From assembly GCA_011391285.1 (NCBI GenBank), contig JAABQU010000022.1:1-49042 (forward strand): 49,042 nt of DNA. The letters run 5' to 3'. This document shows, one piece after another, positions 37,274 to 48,101 of this stretch. The notes below the pieces were generated by a model. The model was not told the DNA's origin, did no database searches, and saw nothing but the letters and a program-made list of their open reading frames with translations. How positions within the stretch are numbered: the first letter of the stretch is position 1; every line of letters starts with the position of its first letter. This DNA comes from Thiobacillus sp. (lineage in GTDB: Bacteria > Pseudomonadota > Gammaproteobacteria > Burkholderiales > Thiobacillaceae). A program made the position numbers and the translations under genes.

Positions 37274-38556
37274 GACGCCATTTTCTCCGGGGATTGGCTG
37301 GCTTCTGAAAACACGGTATAGCCGCCCCGCCCGCGCTTCTTGGACTGATAAAGCGCATGGTCGGCCGCATAGTAGAGCGCCTGGGGGGCTTTCATCGTCG
37401 CATCGAACTGCGCGATGCCGACACTGATGCCGACATTCAGGCGGAATGCATCGTATTCAAAAGCATATTCGCGCACGCCTTCCAGGAAGTTCTTGACGAA
37501 ATTCTCGGCCTGCTCTGCGGTCGTGTGATACAGAACGGCGCCGAATTCGTCTCCCCCCAGACGGGCAGGCAGATCCGACTTGCGGACATGCAGGCGCAAA
37601 AGGGTGCCGATGTCGCGCAGCACCTGATCCCCGGCACCGTGTCCATGGCTGTCGTTGATCAGCTTGAAGTGGTCGACGTCGAACAGCACCAGCGTGATCT
37701 CTTCCGAGAAGCGCTGGGATTGATGGAACATCCTCGACAGGGTTTCATCAAACTTCCGGCGATTGGGCAATTCGGTCAGCCAGTCGGTCGTGGCCATGGT
37801 GCCCAGCATGTCGAGCGCACGCTCGAGTTCCTGCGTGCGCTTTTCCAGTTGACCGTTCTTGGCCTGGAGCTCCTGGTTGGCAAAATCGATCCTGCCATGC
37901 AACTGGTGGTGGTAGCTGGCAAGCGATTTGTTCAGGGTGTTGAACACCGACACCAGCCGCCCGATCTCGTCCCGGCTTTTCACTTCCAAGTCGCGAGCAA
38001 TAAAGGAGTCATCCCTTTTCATCGCCTCTTCCATGGCTGTCGTCAGATTGCGGATCGGGGAGACGATGCCGTTTGCGGTAAAAACATAGACAATCAGACC
38101 GAGAATCACGCCAAAAACGATCTGCTCGACAAAAACGCGCCAGTAGAGCGCGCTGAGCGCTTTTTCCAGGGCGCTGGTGGAAACGTCGACGCTCACATTG
38201 CCGATGGGGTGGCCGTCGAACATGACCGGAGATTCGAAACGCTTGGCGGTCCCGGCCTCACTCCCGTTTGCCTCGCCCATCACGCGCCCACCCTGGTTCT
38301 TGATGACGACGCGAATCACGTTGGCCTGTCGCGCGACGTTGGCGGCGAGGATTTCGATATTCCCGTAGTCGTATCCGGCGACCAGTGAGGCCGCGCCGGA
38401 AGCCGTGGCATTGGCCACACTCTGGCCTGACTGGTTGATCAGTTCGCCGAGGGGACCACGCTCATTCTGGACTCGTATTACGCCAATGGCCGCCGACGTG
38501 ATCAACACGCCCGCCATGACATAACCGATGAGCTTGGTGCCCAAACCGAACTTCAA
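37270..38556 (-). CDS. Membrane diguanylate cyclase (periplasmic sensor-HAMP-GGDEF)
   Basis: The 428-residue product has a first membrane segment (KLIGYVMAGVLITSAAIGVI), a periplasmic region of about 120 residues, a second membrane segment (IVFGVILGLIVYVFTANGIV), a HAMP domain and a coiled coil, then a GGDEF domain (TDWLTELPNRRKFDETL, GGDEFGAVL). The GGDEF motif is intact. I chose the TTG at 38556 because GGGAGG lies 7 bases upstream and it directly precedes the first membrane segment; longer frames lack a good start. The stop overlaps the PhnD-like start by 4 bases, indicating translational coupling. Confidence 0.92.
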   Translation of the reverse strand: MKFGLGTKLIGYVMAGVLITSAAIGVIRVQNERGPLGELINQSGQSVANATASGAASLVAGYDYGNIEILAANVARQANVIRVVIKNQGGRVMGEANGSEAGTAKRFESPVMFDGHPIGNVSVDVSTSALEKALSALYWRVFVEQIVFGVILGLIVYVFTANGIVSPIRNLTTAMEEAMKRDDSFIARDLEVKSRDEIGRLVSVFNTLNKSLASYHHQLHGRIDFANQELQAKNGQLEKRTQELERALDMLGTMATTDWLTELPNRRKFDETLSRMFHQSQRFSEEITLVLFDVDHFKLINDSHGHGAGDQVLRDIGTLLRLHVRKSDLPARLGGDEFGAVLYHTTAEQAENFVKNFLEGVREYAFEYDAFRLNVGISVGIAQFDATMKAPQALYYAADHALYQSKKRGRGGYTVFSEASQSPEKMAS

Positions 38557-38864
38557 ACCGTTTTCCTCCCTCTTCGTGTTTACGGCAAACAGCCTCAGGA
38601 GTTGATGGTGCAAAATGCCTATTTTGAATAAATATATCAATAACTTGCTGTCGTTTTTTCGACAATCCGGACGATATCCGCACACCCTGTCGGCCGTCGT
38701 TGAGCCGTGCGCTCGCTCCTGTTCAGGGTGGAACAGCGTCACCCCTCACTACCGGCGCTTGCACGCCCGCCGGCAAGGCGCCTGGCTCGCCCGGCAAAAC
38801 TGACACTGACGCAGTCTGCCCAAGAATATCCCGTAAAATACGAGTTTTGCAGCACCGCCCCACC
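38557..38864. promoter_or_regulatory. Divergent promoter region of the cyclase and the FAD/Fe-S gene
   Basis: This 308-base gap is AT-rich around 38614-38650, unlike its surroundings. TGTCG and CGACA (38649-38664) flank a T6 loop. On the plus strand TAAAAT at 38834-38839 could be a -10 box of the FAD/Fe-S gene, but I see no -35. No gene is credible inside. Confidence 0.35.
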
Positions 38865-41800
38865 ATGACTTCCCGCCTGCGCGAAATCCCCTATAACTAC
38901 ACGTCATTCTCCGACCGCGAAATCGTCATCCGCCTGCTGGGCGCCGATGCCTGGGACGCGCTCAACACCCTGCGCAGCGGCCGCAAGACCGGCCGTTCGG
39001 CGCGCATGCTGTTCGAGGTGCTGGGCGACATCTGGGTGGTGCGGCGCAACCCCTATCTGGAAGACGACCTGCTCGACAATCCCAAGCGGCGCCAATTGCT
39101 GATCGACGCGCTGCGGCACCGCCTGCACGAGATCGAGGTGCGGCGCCAGGGCAATGAGCTGGTGGGGCAGCTGCTGGCAGCGGCCGAGCGCGCCGTGCGC
39201 GAATTCGAGGCCTGGTTTGCCGATACCGCCAGCCTCCGCGCGCGCATCCTGCGCCGCCTGGCCGGCGTCACCCGGCGCGACAACATCGGCTTCGACGGCC
39301 TGGCGCGCGTCTCACACGTCACCGACGCCACCGACTGGCGGGTGGAATACCCCTTCGTGGTGCTGACACCGGACACCGAAGTCGAAATGGCCGGGCTGGT
39401 GGCCGGGTTGATCGAACTGGGGCTGACCATCATCCCGCGCGGCGGCGGCACCGGCTATACCGGCGGCGCCATTCCCCTCACCGACCAGGCCGCGGTCATC
39501 AACACCGAGAAGCTCGAAGCGATGAGCGCGGTGGAACTGCTGCACCTGCCCGGCAGCGAATTCGAGGTGCCGACCATCCACTGCGGTGCGGGCGTCGTCA
39601 CCAAGCGGGTGATGGAAGCGGCCGACGCCGCCGGCCTGGTGTTCGCGGTCGACCCCACCTCGGCCGACGCCTCGACCATCGGCGGCAACGTGTCGATGAA
39701 CGCCGGCGGCAAGAAAGCCGTGCTGTGGGGCACCGCGCTCGACAACCTGGTGTCGTGGCGCATGGTGACGCCGGACGCCGACTGGATCGAGGTCACCCGG
39801 CTCAATCACAACCGCGGCAAGATCCACGACGCCCCCTCGGCCACCTTCGAAATCCGGCGTTTTGCAGTCGATAGCAAGACGCCGAAAGGCTCGCCTGAAA
39901 TCCTCACCATCCCCGGCAGCCGCTTCCGCAAGACCGGGCTGGGCAAGGACGTGACCGACAAGTTTCTCTCCGGCCTGCCCGGCATCCAGAAGGAAGGCTG
40001 CGACGGCCTGATCACCTCGGCGCGTTTCATCCTGCATCGACTGCCCGCGCACACCCGCACCGTCTGCCTGGAGTTCTTCGGCAGCGCGCGCGACGCCACG
40101 CCCGCCATCGTCGAGATCAAGGACTACTGCGACGCCCATCCCGACATCCTGCTGGCCGGGCTCGAGCACCTCGACGCCCGCTACGTGAAGGCGGTCGGCT
40201 ACGCGACCAAGGCGCCGCGCGCCGCACGGCCGAACATGGTGCTCCTGATCGACGTGGTGTCGGACAACGAAGTCGCGGTAGGCGACGCGGCGTCGAAAAT
40301 CGTCCAGCTCGCCAACGCCCGTGACGGCGAAGGCTTCATCGCGGTGTCGGCAGAAACGCGGCGGAAATTCTGGCTCGACCGCGCCCGCACCGCCGCCATC
40401 GCGGCGCACACCAATGCGTTCAAGATCAACGAGGACGTGGTGATTCCGCTGCCGCGGCTGGGCGACTACACCGACGGCATCGAGCGCATCAATATCGAAC
40501 TGTCGATCACCAACAAGCTGAAGCTGCTGGATGCCCTGACGGAATTCTTTGCCGCGCCCTTGCCGCTGCTGGAAGACGACGAAACCGTCGCCGACCCGAC
40601 CCAGGTCGCGGACAAACAGGCCCAGGCGCAAGCGCTGGTCGCCTCCGTGCGCCAGCGCTGGGCGGATTACCTGGCCCATCTCGACACCCCGCTCGAAGGC
40701 GGCTCGATCTTCACCGCGCTGCGCGACAAGCAGCTGCGCGTATCGTGGAAGCGCGAGGTGCGGCGCGAGCTGCACCAGCTCTTCATCGGCCGCGAATACC
40801 TCCCGGTGCTCGAAGCCTGCGACCGCATCCACAAGGAGATTCTGAAAAGCCGCGTGTTCGTGGCGCTGCACATGCACGCCGGCGACGGCAACGTGCACAC
40901 CAACATCCCGGTCAACTCCGACGACTACGCCATGCTGCAGGCCGCCAATGCGGCCGTGGTGCGGATCATGAAACTCGCCACCGACCTCGGCGGGGTGATT
41001 TCTGGCGAGCACGGCATCGGGCTGACCAAGCTGGAGTTCCTCGATGACGCCGCCATGGCGATCTTCGCCGACTACAAGCAGAAGGTCGACCCCAACCAGC
41101 GCTTCAACAAGGGCAAGCTTTTGGCCGGTGCGGATTTGCGCAATGCCTACACGCCGTCGTTCAGCCTGCTGGAAGCCGAGTCGATCATCCTCGAGGCCTC
41201 GGAAACCGAGGCCATCGCCGATTCGATCAAGGACTGCCTGCGCTGTGGCAAGTGCAAGCCGGTGTGCAACACCCATATCCCGCGCGCCAATCTTTTATAC
41301 AGCCCGCGCAACAAGATCCTCGCCACCTCGCTCCTGATCGAGGCGTTCCTGTACGAGGAGCAGACCCGGCGCGGCGTGTCGCTGAAGCACTTCGACGAAT
41401 TCGGCGACGTCGCCGACCACTGCACCATCTGCCACAAGTGCAAAAACCCCTGCCCGGTCGACATCGACTTCGGCGACGTCTCGATCGCCATGCGCAACAT
41501 GCTGCGCAAGCAGGGCAAGAAGAAATTCAATCCCGGCACCTGGGCGTCGATGGCGTTTCTCAACGCGACCGATCCCGCCACCATCAAGGCGCTGCGCAAG
41601 CCCTTGATCGAGTGGGGCTACGCCGCACAACGCGCGGGACACACGCTGTTCAAGCGCATGGGCTTGATCCAGGCGCAGACGAAGAATCCGCCCGCCTCCC
41701 TCGGCAAGCCCAAGCTCGTTGCGCAGGTCATCCACATGGTCAACAAGCCGATGCCCGGCGGGCTGCCGAAGAAAACCTCGCGCGCGCTGCTGGGGCTGGA

Positions 41801-42635
41801 AGACGCTTCCATCGTGCCCATCCTGCGCAATCCGGCCAAGCTCTCCGACGACAGCGATGCGGTGTTCTACTTCCCCGGCTGCGGCTCCGAGCGGCTGTTC
41901 TCACAGGTGGGCCTCGCCACCCAGGCGATGCTGTTCGAACTCGGCGCGCAGACCGTGCTGCCGCCCGGCTACCTGTGCTGCGGCTATCCGCAGACCGCTG
42001 GCGGCCAGGCCGACAAGGGCGAGGCAATCACCGTCCAGAACCGTGTGCTGTTCCACCGCGTCGCCAACACGCTCAACTACCTCGACATCAAGACCGTGAT
42101 CGTGTCGTGCGGAACCTGCATGGACCAGCTGCTGAAATACGAATTCGAGAAGATCTTCCCCGGCTGCCGCCTGCTGGATATCCACGAATACCTGATGGAG
42201 AAGGGGGTGAAGCTGGACGATGTCAGCGGGGAGAAATACCTCTACCACGACCCCTGCCACACGCCGATGAAGACCCACGCGCCGATGAAGGTCGCCAATG
42301 CGCTGCTCGGTGGTGGCGTGCAATTGTCCGACCGCTGCTGCGGCGAGTCCGGCACGCTTGCCATTACCCGCCCGGATATTTCGACGCAGATCCGCTTCCG
42401 CAAGGAAGAGGAAATTCGCGCCAGCGTTGCCGCGATGGGTACGAGCAAGCAGCCGGTCAAGCTTCTGACCAGTTGCCCGTCGTGCCTGCAAGGCTTGGCG
42501 CGCTACAGCGACGATACGAACACCGAGCCGGACTACATCGTGATTGAACTGGCGAAAAAGCTGCTCGGGGAAAACTGGATGGCAAGCTACCTTGCCCGCG
42601 TCGGCAACGGCGGCATCGAGCGGGTGCTGCTTTGA
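38865..42635 (+). CDS. DUF3683-FAD-oxidase-Fe-S-CCG fusion oxidoreductase (D-lactate/glycolate dehydrogenase type)
   Basis: The 1256-residue product joins an N-terminal DUF3683 region (about 1-130), a PCMH FAD domain ([33 protein letters not shown]), a FAD-oxidase C-terminal domain ([20 protein letters not shown]), two 4Fe-4S motifs near residue 790 ([11 protein letters not shown]) and 852 ([11 protein letters not shown]), and two Cys-rich CCG domains near 1038 ([10 protein letters not shown]) and 1160 (CCGESG). This combines the GlcD and GlcF parts of 2-hydroxyacid dehydrogenases in one chain. It probably feeds electrons from D-lactate or a similar acid into the quinone pool; the substrate is not certain. 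The HIT gene start overlaps its stop (TTGA). Confidence 0.92.
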   Translation: MTSRLREIPYNYTSFSDREIVIRLLGADAWDALNTLRSGRKTGRSARMLFEVLGDIWVVRRNPYLEDDLLDNPKRRQLLIDALRHRLHEIEVRRQGNELVGQLLAAAERAVREFEAWFADTASLRARILRRLAGVTRRDNIGFDGLARVSHVTDATDWRVEYPFVVLTPDTEVEMAGLVAGLIELGLTIIPRGGGTGYTGGAIPLTDQAAVINTEKLEAMSAVELLHLPGSEFEVPTIHCGAGVVTKRVMEAADAAGLVFAVDPTSADASTIGGNVSMNAGGKKAVLWGTALDNLVSWRMVTPDADWIEVTRLNHNRGKIHDAPSATFEIRRFAVDSKTPKGSPEILTIPGSRFRKTGLGKDVTDKFLSGLPGIQKEGCDGLITSARFILHRLPAHTRTVCLEFFGSARDATPAIVEIKDYCDAHPDILLAGLEHLDARYVKAVGYATKAPRAARPNMVLLIDVVSDNEVAVGDAASKIVQLANARDGEGFIAVSAETRRKFWLDRARTAAIAAHTNAFKINEDVVIPLPRLGDYTDGIERINIELSITNKLKLLDALTEFFAAPLPLLEDDETVADPTQVADKQAQAQALVASVRQRWADYLAHLDTPLEGGSIFTALRDKQLRVSWKREVRRELHQLFIGREYLPVLEACDRIHKEILKSRVFVALHMHAGDGNVHTNIPVNSDDYAMLQAANAAVVRIMKLATDLGGVISGEHGIGLTKLEFLDDAAMAIFADYKQKVDPNQRFNKGKLLAGADLRNAYTPSFSLLEAESIILEASETEAIADSIKDCLRCGKCKPVCNTHIPRANLLYSPRNKILATSLLIEAFLYEEQTRRGVSLKHFDEFGDVADHCTICHKCKNPCPVDIDFGDVSIAMRNMLRKQGKKKFNPGTWASMAFLNATDPATIKALRKPLIEWGYAAQRAGHTLFKRMGLIQAQTKNPPASLGKPKLVAQVIHMVNKPMPGGLPKKTSRALLGLEDASIVPILRNPAKLSDDSDAVFYFPGCGSERLFSQVGLATQAMLFELGAQTVLPPGYLCCGYPQTAGGQADKGEAITVQNRVLFHRVANTLNYLDIKTVIVSCGTCMDQLLKYEFEKIFPGCRLLDIHEYLMEKGVKLDDVSGEKYLYHDPCHTPMKTHAPMKVANALLGGGVQLSDRCCGESGTLAITRPDISTQIRFRKEEEIRASVAAMGTSKQPVKLLTSCPSCLQGLARYSDDTNTEPDYIVIELAKKLLGENWMASYLARVGNGGIERVLL

Positions 42636-43063
42636 GTTGTGCGCTGTGCGACACGCCCGGCGGCACGCTGCTGTGGCAGGACGATTTCTGCCGTGTGGTG
42701 CACGCCGACGAGCCGGACTACCCCGGCTTTCTGCGGGTGATTCTGGATGCACACGTAAGAGAAATGAGCGACCTCTCGCCCGCTGAACAGCAGGCCCTGA
42801 TGCGCGTGGTTCTCGCCTCCGAAGCGGCGCTGCGGGAGGTGATGGCGCCCGACAAGGTCAACCTCGCCTCGCTCGGCAACATGGTGCCGCATCTGCACTG
42901 GCATGTGATTCCGCGCTTTGCGGATGACCCGCATTTCCCCAACCCGGTGTGGGGCACGAAGCTGCGCGAAACGCCGCACGCCGCGCCAGCCCATCTGGAG
43001 GCGCAACTTGCCACCTCGCTTACCCGGCGGCTTGCTCCTGCGCCGGGTAAGGAATCACGGTAG
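42632..43063 (+). CDS. HIT family protein (nucleotide hydrolase/transferase)
   Basis: The 143-residue protein has the histidine-triad motif [10 protein letters not shown] near residue 87 (H-x-H-x-H) and two N-terminal cysteines (MSCALC). HIT proteins hydrolyse nucleotide phosphoramidates or similar bonds. The TTG start overlaps the upstream stop (TTGA). Its last 44 bases overlap the convergent phoR gene. Confidence 0.9.
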   Translation: MSCALCDTPGGTLLWQDDFCRVVHADEPDYPGFLRVILDAHVREMSDLSPAEQQALMRVVLASEAALREVMAPDKVNLASLGNMVPHLHWHVIPRFADDPHFPNPVWGTKLRETPHAAPAHLEAQLATSLTRRLAPAPGKESR

Positions 43064-44366
43064 CGGAAGCCGGATCGTCCATCAGGCGCTGCGACGGAAA
43101 GATTGCCGAAAAAGTGCTGCCCTTGCCGGGGATGGACTGAATGTCCAGCCGCGCGCCATGGCGGGTGAGGACATGCTTGACGATCGCGAGCCCGAGGCCG
43201 GTGCCGCCGGTTTCGCGTGAGCGGCTGCGGTCGACGCGGTAAAAACGCTCGGTCAAACGCGGGATGTGCTCGGCGGCGATGCCCTCGCCGCTATCGGTCA
43301 CGGCAAAGACCCCCTCGCCATTGCGCACGCGCCAGGCCAGCGTGATCTCGCCGCCTTCGGGGGTGTAGCGCACCGCATTCGAGACCAGGTTGCCCAGCGC
43401 GCTGCGGATCTCCTGCAGATTGCCCTTCAGCCAGGTGCTGCTGCCGACTTCCAGATTGACCCGATGCCGCCCACGGCTCAGCGACTCGGCTTCGGCTTTC
43501 AGCGCCTGGGCCAGCTGGGGAACGTTGACGGGCTCGTCCTTCAGCGCGTGATCGGCGCTTTCCAGGCGCGACAGCGTCAGCAGGTCGTCGAGCAGGCGCT
43601 GCATGCGCCGGGTGTGGTCCAGCATCAGGTCGAAATAGCGGCGTGATTCGCTGGGCGGCAGGTCGGGGGCATCGGCCAGGGTTTCGACGAAGCCGCCCAC
43701 CACGGTCAGGGGGGTGCGCAACTCGTGGGAAACGTTGGCGATGAAGTCGCGTCGCATGGCGTCGACCCGCTCGAGGTCGGTGATGTCGCGCGCCACCAGC
43801 AGCTTCTTGCCTTCGCCGAACGGCACCAGTTGCATCGACAGGGTCAGCTCGCGGCTGACTGGCGACTTGCACACCAGCGGCCGCGAATAATCGGCGGCGT
43901 CGAGAAAATCCAGGAAATGCGCCTGCCGCAGCAGGTAGCGGATGAACTGGCCGCGATCGCGATCACTGTCCAGCCCCATGTAGGTGCGCGAGGCGGGGTT
44001 GCACCATTCGATCTGCTCCTTGCCGTTGAGGATGACCATGGCGTCCGGAACGGCCATCGCAGCATGCTCGAACTGTTCGAGCGCGGAAGTCAGCTCGCCG
44101 CGGCTGGCCTTCTGGCGTTTCTGGAGCTTTTGCAGGCGGTAGAAGATGTCGCCCCAGGTACCGGTGGCGTCAGGCGGATCCACTTCATCGGGGTTTTCCA
44201 GCCAGCGCGCCAGGCGAAACTCCTGCCACAGCCGGCGCAGCATCACGAAGGCCTGGATGCCCGCCAGAAAACCCAGCGCCGCCACCCATCCCCAGCCGGC
44301 CCACAAAAACAGGGCCACCAGCAATACGCTGGCCAGCACACCGAGCGGACGCCACCAAAAACCCAT
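43020..44366 (-). CDS. phoR: Phosphate regulon sensor kinase PhoR
   Basis: The 448-residue protein has N-terminal membrane segments within the first 45 residues, a PAS domain at about 100-200 (MVILNGKEQIEWCNPASR), the H-box FIANVSHELRTPLTVVGGFV with His214, and an ATP-binding domain (NLVSNAVRYTPEGG, ETGGTGLGLAIVKHVL). With PhoB it senses low phosphate, probably through the Pst transporter, not in this window. It follows phoB by 33 bases. Confidence 0.94.
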   Translation of the reverse strand: MGFWWRPLGVLASVLLVALFLWAGWGWVAALGFLAGIQAFVMLRRLWQEFRLARWLENPDEVDPPDATGTWGDIFYRLQKLQKRQKASRGELTSALEQFEHAAMAVPDAMVILNGKEQIEWCNPASRTYMGLDSDRDRGQFIRYLLRQAHFLDFLDAADYSRPLVCKSPVSRELTLSMQLVPFGEGKKLLVARDITDLERVDAMRRDFIANVSHELRTPLTVVGGFVETLADAPDLPPSESRRYFDLMLDHTRRMQRLLDDLLTLSRLESADHALKDEPVNVPQLAQALKAEAESLSRGRHRVNLEVGSSTWLKGNLQEIRSALGNLVSNAVRYTPEGGEITLAWRVRNGEGVFAVTDSGEGIAAEHIPRLTERFYRVDRSRSRETGGTGLGLAIVKHVLTRHGARLDIQSIPGKGSTFSAIFPSQRLMDDPASATVIPYPAQEQAAG

Positions 44367-44399
44367 GTTTACCAGTCCGATGAAACCAAGGTGGGCGAA

Positions 44400-45092
44400 T
44401 TATCCCACTTCGGCCGAAAATCGATAGCCCGACCCGCGCACCGTCTGGATCAGATCGGCATGGCCGGACGGCTCCAGTGCCAGTCGCAGCCGACGGATAT
44501 GGACGTCGACCGTGCGCTCCTCGACGAACACGTCGTCGCCCCACACCTGGTCGAGCAACTGGGTGCGCGAGTAGACCCGCTCGGGATGCGTCATGAAGAA
44601 ATGCAGCAGCCTGAATTCGGTCGGCCCCAGTTCCAGCGCCTTGCCGCGCCCCTGTACGCGATGGCTGATGGGATCGAGCCGCAGGCCATTGACCTCGACC
44701 GGCTCGTCGGTCATCTGCGGCGCGCGGCGGCGCAGCACGGCCTTGATGCGAGACACCAGCTCGCGCGGGGAAAACGGCTTGGTGATGTAGTCGTCGGCGC
44801 CGGTGTCCAGCCCCAGCACCTTGTCGCGCTCTTCGCCGCGTGCGGTCAGCATGATGATGGGGATCGGCTGGTAGCGCTCGTCGCTGCGCAGGCGTTTGCA
44901 GAGGTCGATGCCCGACATGCCGGGCAGCATCCAGTCGAGCAGGATGACGTCGGGCAGGGTGCTCTTGAGGAATTTCAGCGCGTGTTCGGCGTCGCCCGCG
45001 GTGGTGACCTGATGGCCGGCCTGCGCCAGATTGAGTTTCAGCAGTTCCTGAATCCCGGGTTCGTCTTCGACCAGCAAAATATTGGCAGCCAT
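44400..45092 (-). CDS. phoB: Phosphate regulon response regulator PhoB
   Basis: This 230-residue OmpR-type regulator has a receiver domain ([20 protein letters not shown]; phospho-acceptor Asp53 in [13 protein letters not shown]) and a winged-helix domain ([40 protein letters not shown]). It activates phosphate-starvation genes through Pho boxes. A three-repeat Pho box lies 36-64 bases before its start, so it is self-regulated. Confidence 0.96.
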   Translation of the reverse strand: MAANILLVEDEPGIQELLKLNLAQAGHQVTTAGDAEHALKFLKSTLPDVILLDWMLPGMSGIDLCKRLRSDERYQPIPIIMLTARGEERDKVLGLDTGADDYITKPFSPRELVSRIKAVLRRRAPQMTDEPVEVNGLRLDPISHRVQGRGKALELGPTEFRLLHFFMTHPERVYSRTQLLDQVWGDDVFVEERTVDVHIRRLRLALEPSGHADLIQTVRGSGYRFSAEVG

Positions 45093-45127
45093 GGTGACTC
45101 CAGCCTTATTTAGATGGTGGCCATACT

Positions 45128-45156
45128 ATGACAGCAGTATGACTGATTTATGACAG
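45128..45156 (-). promoter_or_regulatory. Pho box with three repeats upstream of phoB
   Basis: On the minus strand CTGTCAT (45156-45150), CAGTCAT (45145-45139) and CTGTCAT (45134-45128) recur every 11 bases, the exact Pho-box period and consensus. Two of three copies are perfect. It supports PhoB autoregulation; ubiE on the other side could also be affected. Confidence 0.9.
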
Positions 45157-45232
45157 CGGATTCGCCCCCCGCGAGCCCTTGCCCGCCCGTGCGCTGGTAG
45201 AATTCCCCGCTGATTCGCTCACCCCCACTGCC

Positions 45233-45967
45233 ATGGATAAAACCACCCACTTCGGCTACCAGCAGGTTGCCGAATCCGAAAAAGCCGCCAAGGTCGCCGA
45301 GGTTTTCCATTCCGTCGCCGCCCAGTACGACATCATGAACGACCTCATGTCGGCCGGCCTGCACCGCTTGTGGAAGCGCTTTGCGGTGGCGCAGGCGGGC
45401 CTGCGGCCCGGGATGCGGGTGCTCGACGTCGCCGGCGGCACCGCCGACCTGACACGGCTGTTCCTGAAGGAAGTCGGCGAAACCGGCACCGTGCTGCTCA
45501 CCGACATCAACTTTTCCATGCTGCGCGAAGGCCGCGACCGCATGCTGAACGAAGGCCGGACCCCACCCACGGTGCAATGTGACGGCGAGCGGCTTCCGTT
45601 TCCGGACAATTATTTCGACTGCGTGTCAGTGGCCTTCGGCCTTCGCAACATGACCCACAAGGACCAGGCGCTGGCCGAGATGAACCGCGTGCTGAAGCCC
45701 GGCGGCCGCCTGCTGGTGCTGGAGTTCTCCAAGGTGTGGAAGCCGCTGGAGCCGGCCTACGACCTGTATTCCTTCAAATTGCTGCCACTGATGGGCAAGC
45801 TCGTCGCCAAGGATGCCGACAGCTACCAGTATCTGGCCGAGTCGATCCGCATGCATCCCGGGCAGGAAGAACTGAAAACCATGATGGAAGCCGCCGGCTT
45901 CGCCAAGGTCAGTTACCACAACCTGACGGCCGGCGTGGTCGCCCTGCACAAGGGCTTCAAGGTTTGA
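45233..45967 (+). CDS. ubiE: Ubiquinone/menaquinone C-methyltransferase UbiE
   Basis: The 244-residue protein has the UbiE/COQ5 signatures: [20 protein letters not shown], the SAM-binding [15 protein letters not shown] and [20 protein letters not shown]. It methylates the quinone ring in ubiquinone and menaquinone synthesis. The ATG at 45233 is the conserved start. ubiJ follows with a TTGA overlap. Confidence 0.96.
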   Translation: MDKTTHFGYQQVAESEKAAKVAEVFHSVAAQYDIMNDLMSAGLHRLWKRFAVAQAGLRPGMRVLDVAGGTADLTRLFLKEVGETGTVLLTDINFSMLREGRDRMLNEGRTPPTVQCDGERLPFPDNYFDCVSVAFGLRNMTHKDQALAEMNRVLKPGGRLLVLEFSKVWKPLEPAYDLYSFKLLPLMGKLVAKDADSYQYLAESIRMHPGQEELKTMMEAAGFAKVSYHNLTAGVVALHKGFKV

Positions 45968-46569
45968 TCGCAGAGGGCCTCATCGAGCGCAGCCTCAACC
46001 ATCTGCTGCGGCAGTCGCCTGGCGCGGCCGAGGCGCTGGTTCGTCATGCGGGCAGAAGCGTGCGCTTCGACCTGACGCTCGCGCAGGTCGATTTCCGCAT
46101 CGCCGACGACGGCTGTTTTTCCGAGGCGGTGGTCGAGACACCCGACGCCGTCATCCGCCCCACGCCCGCGCTCGTCGCCCGGCTGCCGTTTTTCGGCCGC
46201 GCGGCGCTGCGCGAGGCCGAATACAGCGGCGACCCGGCCCTGCTCGCCACGCTCGACCGCGTATTCAAACAGCTGAGCTGGGACGTCGAGGCCAACCTCG
46301 CGCCGGTCGTCGGCGACATTGCCGCGCACCGGCTGCATGCGCTCGGCCGCGATGTCCTGGCGGGGCTCGCGCGCACCGCCGCCGCGTTCGGGCACAACGC
46401 CAGCGAATATGTGGTCGAGGAAGCCGAAATGATGGCGCGCGCAATCGATGTCGCGCGCTTCAACCGCGAGGTGGACGCCCTCGCCGACGATGTAGCGCGG
46501 CTGGATGCGCGACTGCGTTTGCTGGAAGCACGCCCACTTGAACAGGACGCGCAACCGCGCACTGCATGA
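45964..46569 (+). CDS. ubiJ: Ubiquinone biosynthesis accessory factor UbiJ
   Basis: The 201-residue product has an SCP2-type lipid-binding domain (about 20-115; [39 protein letters not shown]) and a C-terminal coiled coil ([20 protein letters not shown]). UbiJ organises the soluble Ubi complex and may hold the quinone precursor. The TTG start overlaps the ubiE stop, and its stop overlaps the ubiB ATG (ATGA), so the three genes are translationally coupled. Confidence 0.9.
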   Translation: MIAEGLIERSLNHLLRQSPGAAEALVRHAGRSVRFDLTLAQVDFRIADDGCFSEAVVETPDAVIRPTPALVARLPFFGRAALREAEYSGDPALLATLDRVFKQLSWDVEANLAPVVGDIAAHRLHALGRDVLAGLARTAAAFGHNASEYVVEEAEMMARAIDVARFNREVDALADDVARLDARLRLLEARPLEQDAQPRTA

Positions 46570-48092
46570 AACTGCTGCGCCTCGCCCGCATCCTCACCGT
46601 CGGCCTGCGCTTCGGGCTGGAGGAATTCTTTCTCGGCCACGAGCGGGTGCGCGCGCTGCGTTGGCTGGTGCGCGCGACCCTCTTTTGGCGCCCGCTTACC
46701 GAACCACGCGGGGTGCGGCTGCGCCGCGCGCTGGAAGCGCTGGGGCCGATCTTCGTCAAGTTCGGCCAGATGCTCTCCACGCGGCGCGACCTAGTGCCGC
46801 TCGACATCGCCGACGAACTCGCCCAGTTGCAGGACCGCGTGCCCCCCTTCCCGTCCGACCAGGCCATCGCCATGCTCGAGGCGACCTACAAAAGGCCGCT
46901 CGTCGAAGTGTTCGCCGAATTCGACGCCACCCCGGTCGCCTCCGCCTCGGTGGCGCAGGTGCATTTCGCGCGGCTGCACGATGGCACTCCGGTCGCGGTG
47001 AAGGTGCTGCGCCCCGGCATCGCGCCGGTGATCGCGCACGACGTGTCGCTGCTGTATGCCGCCGCGGGCCTGCTGGAAAAGCTCTTCGCCGACGGCAAGC
47101 GACTGCGCCCGCGCGAAGTGGTGGCGGAATTCGAGAAGCATCTGGAAGACGAACTCGATCTGATGCGCGAGGCCGCCAACTGCTCGCAGCTGCGGCGCAA
47201 CTTCAAGGATTCGCCGCTGCTCCTGGTGCCGGAAGTTTACTGGGACTACTGCGACCACACGGTCATGGTGATGGACCGCATGGACGGCATCCCGGTAAGC
47301 CAGATCGAGCGGCTGCGCGAGTCCGGCGTCGACATCCCGAAACTCGCCGCCACCGGGGTGGAAATCTTCTTCACCCAGGTGTTTCGCGACGGCTTCTTCC
47401 ACGCCGACATGCACCCCGGCAATATCCTTGTGCGCCCCGGCTCCGAGCAATACATCGCCTTGGACTTCGGCATCATGGGCACGCTCACCGAGGTCGACAA
47501 GCAGTACCTCGCGCGCAACTTCCTCGCCTTCTTCCGCCGCGACTACAAGGCGGTGGCGCTGGCGCACCTGGAGTCGGGCTGGGTGCCGGCCGACACCCGC
47601 ATCGACGAGCTCGAAGCTGCGGTGCGCGCGGTGTGCGAACCCGTGTTCGACCGCCCGCTGAAGGACATCTCCTTCGGCCGCGTGCTGCTGCAGCTGTTCC
47701 AGGCCTCGCGCCGCTTCAACGTCGAAATCCAGCCGCAGCTGGTGCTGTTGCAGAAAACCCTGCTCAACATCGAAGGCCTCGGCCGCCAGCTCGATCCCGA
47801 GCTCGATCTGTGGAAGACCGCCAAGCCCTTCCTCGAGCGCTGGATGAACGAACAGATGGGCTGGCGCGCGCTGGTGAAGAACCTGCAGACCGAGGCCCCC
47901 AAGTGGGCGGCGCTGCTGCCGCAACTGCCGCGGCTGGCGCACCAGGCGCTGAACGAAAACCGGCTGGCCCAGCTGGAAGCCGGCCTCGTCCTCATGCTGC
48001 AACAACAGCACGCGCGCAACAAATGGCTCGGCGCCATCGCCGGCCTGCTCGCCGTGCTGGTGCTCACCTCTCTCTACTTCAACCTGCGATAA
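46566..48092 (+). CDS. ubiB: Ubiquinone biosynthesis ATPase/kinase-like protein UbiB
   Basis: The 508-residue protein has the UbiB/ADCK signatures: the KxGQ motif in [16 protein letters not shown], the Ala-rich loop [36 protein letters not shown] and [12 protein letters not shown]. One or two C-terminal membrane helices ([20 protein letters not shown]) anchor it. It is needed to handle early ubiquinone intermediates. It follows ubiJ with an ATGA overlap, and a symporter gene follows 9 bases later. Confidence 0.96.
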   Translation: MKLLRLARILTVGLRFGLEEFFLGHERVRALRWLVRATLFWRPLTEPRGVRLRRALEALGPIFVKFGQMLSTRRDLVPLDIADELAQLQDRVPPFPSDQAIAMLEATYKRPLVEVFAEFDATPVASASVAQVHFARLHDGTPVAVKVLRPGIAPVIAHDVSLLYAAAGLLEKLFADGKRLRPREVVAEFEKHLEDELDLMREAANCSQLRRNFKDSPLLLVPEVYWDYCDHTVMVMDRMDGIPVSQIERLRESGVDIPKLAATGVEIFFTQVFRDGFFHADMHPGNILVRPGSEQYIALDFGIMGTLTEVDKQYLARNFLAFFRRDYKAVALAHLESGWVPADTRIDELEAAVRAVCEPVFDRPLKDISFGRVLLQLFQASRRFNVEIQPQLVLLQKTLLNIEGLGRQLDPELDLWKTAKPFLERWMNEQMGWRALVKNLQTEAPKWAALLPQLPRLAHQALNENRLAQLEAGLVLMLQQQHARNKWLGAIAGLLAVLVLTSLYFNLR

Positions 48093-48101
48093 GGACTCGC
48101 C

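Noticed and set aside
39312..41276. A 654-codon open frame on the minus strand
   Set aside because: It is opposite the FAD/Fe-S gene and has no recognisable domain.
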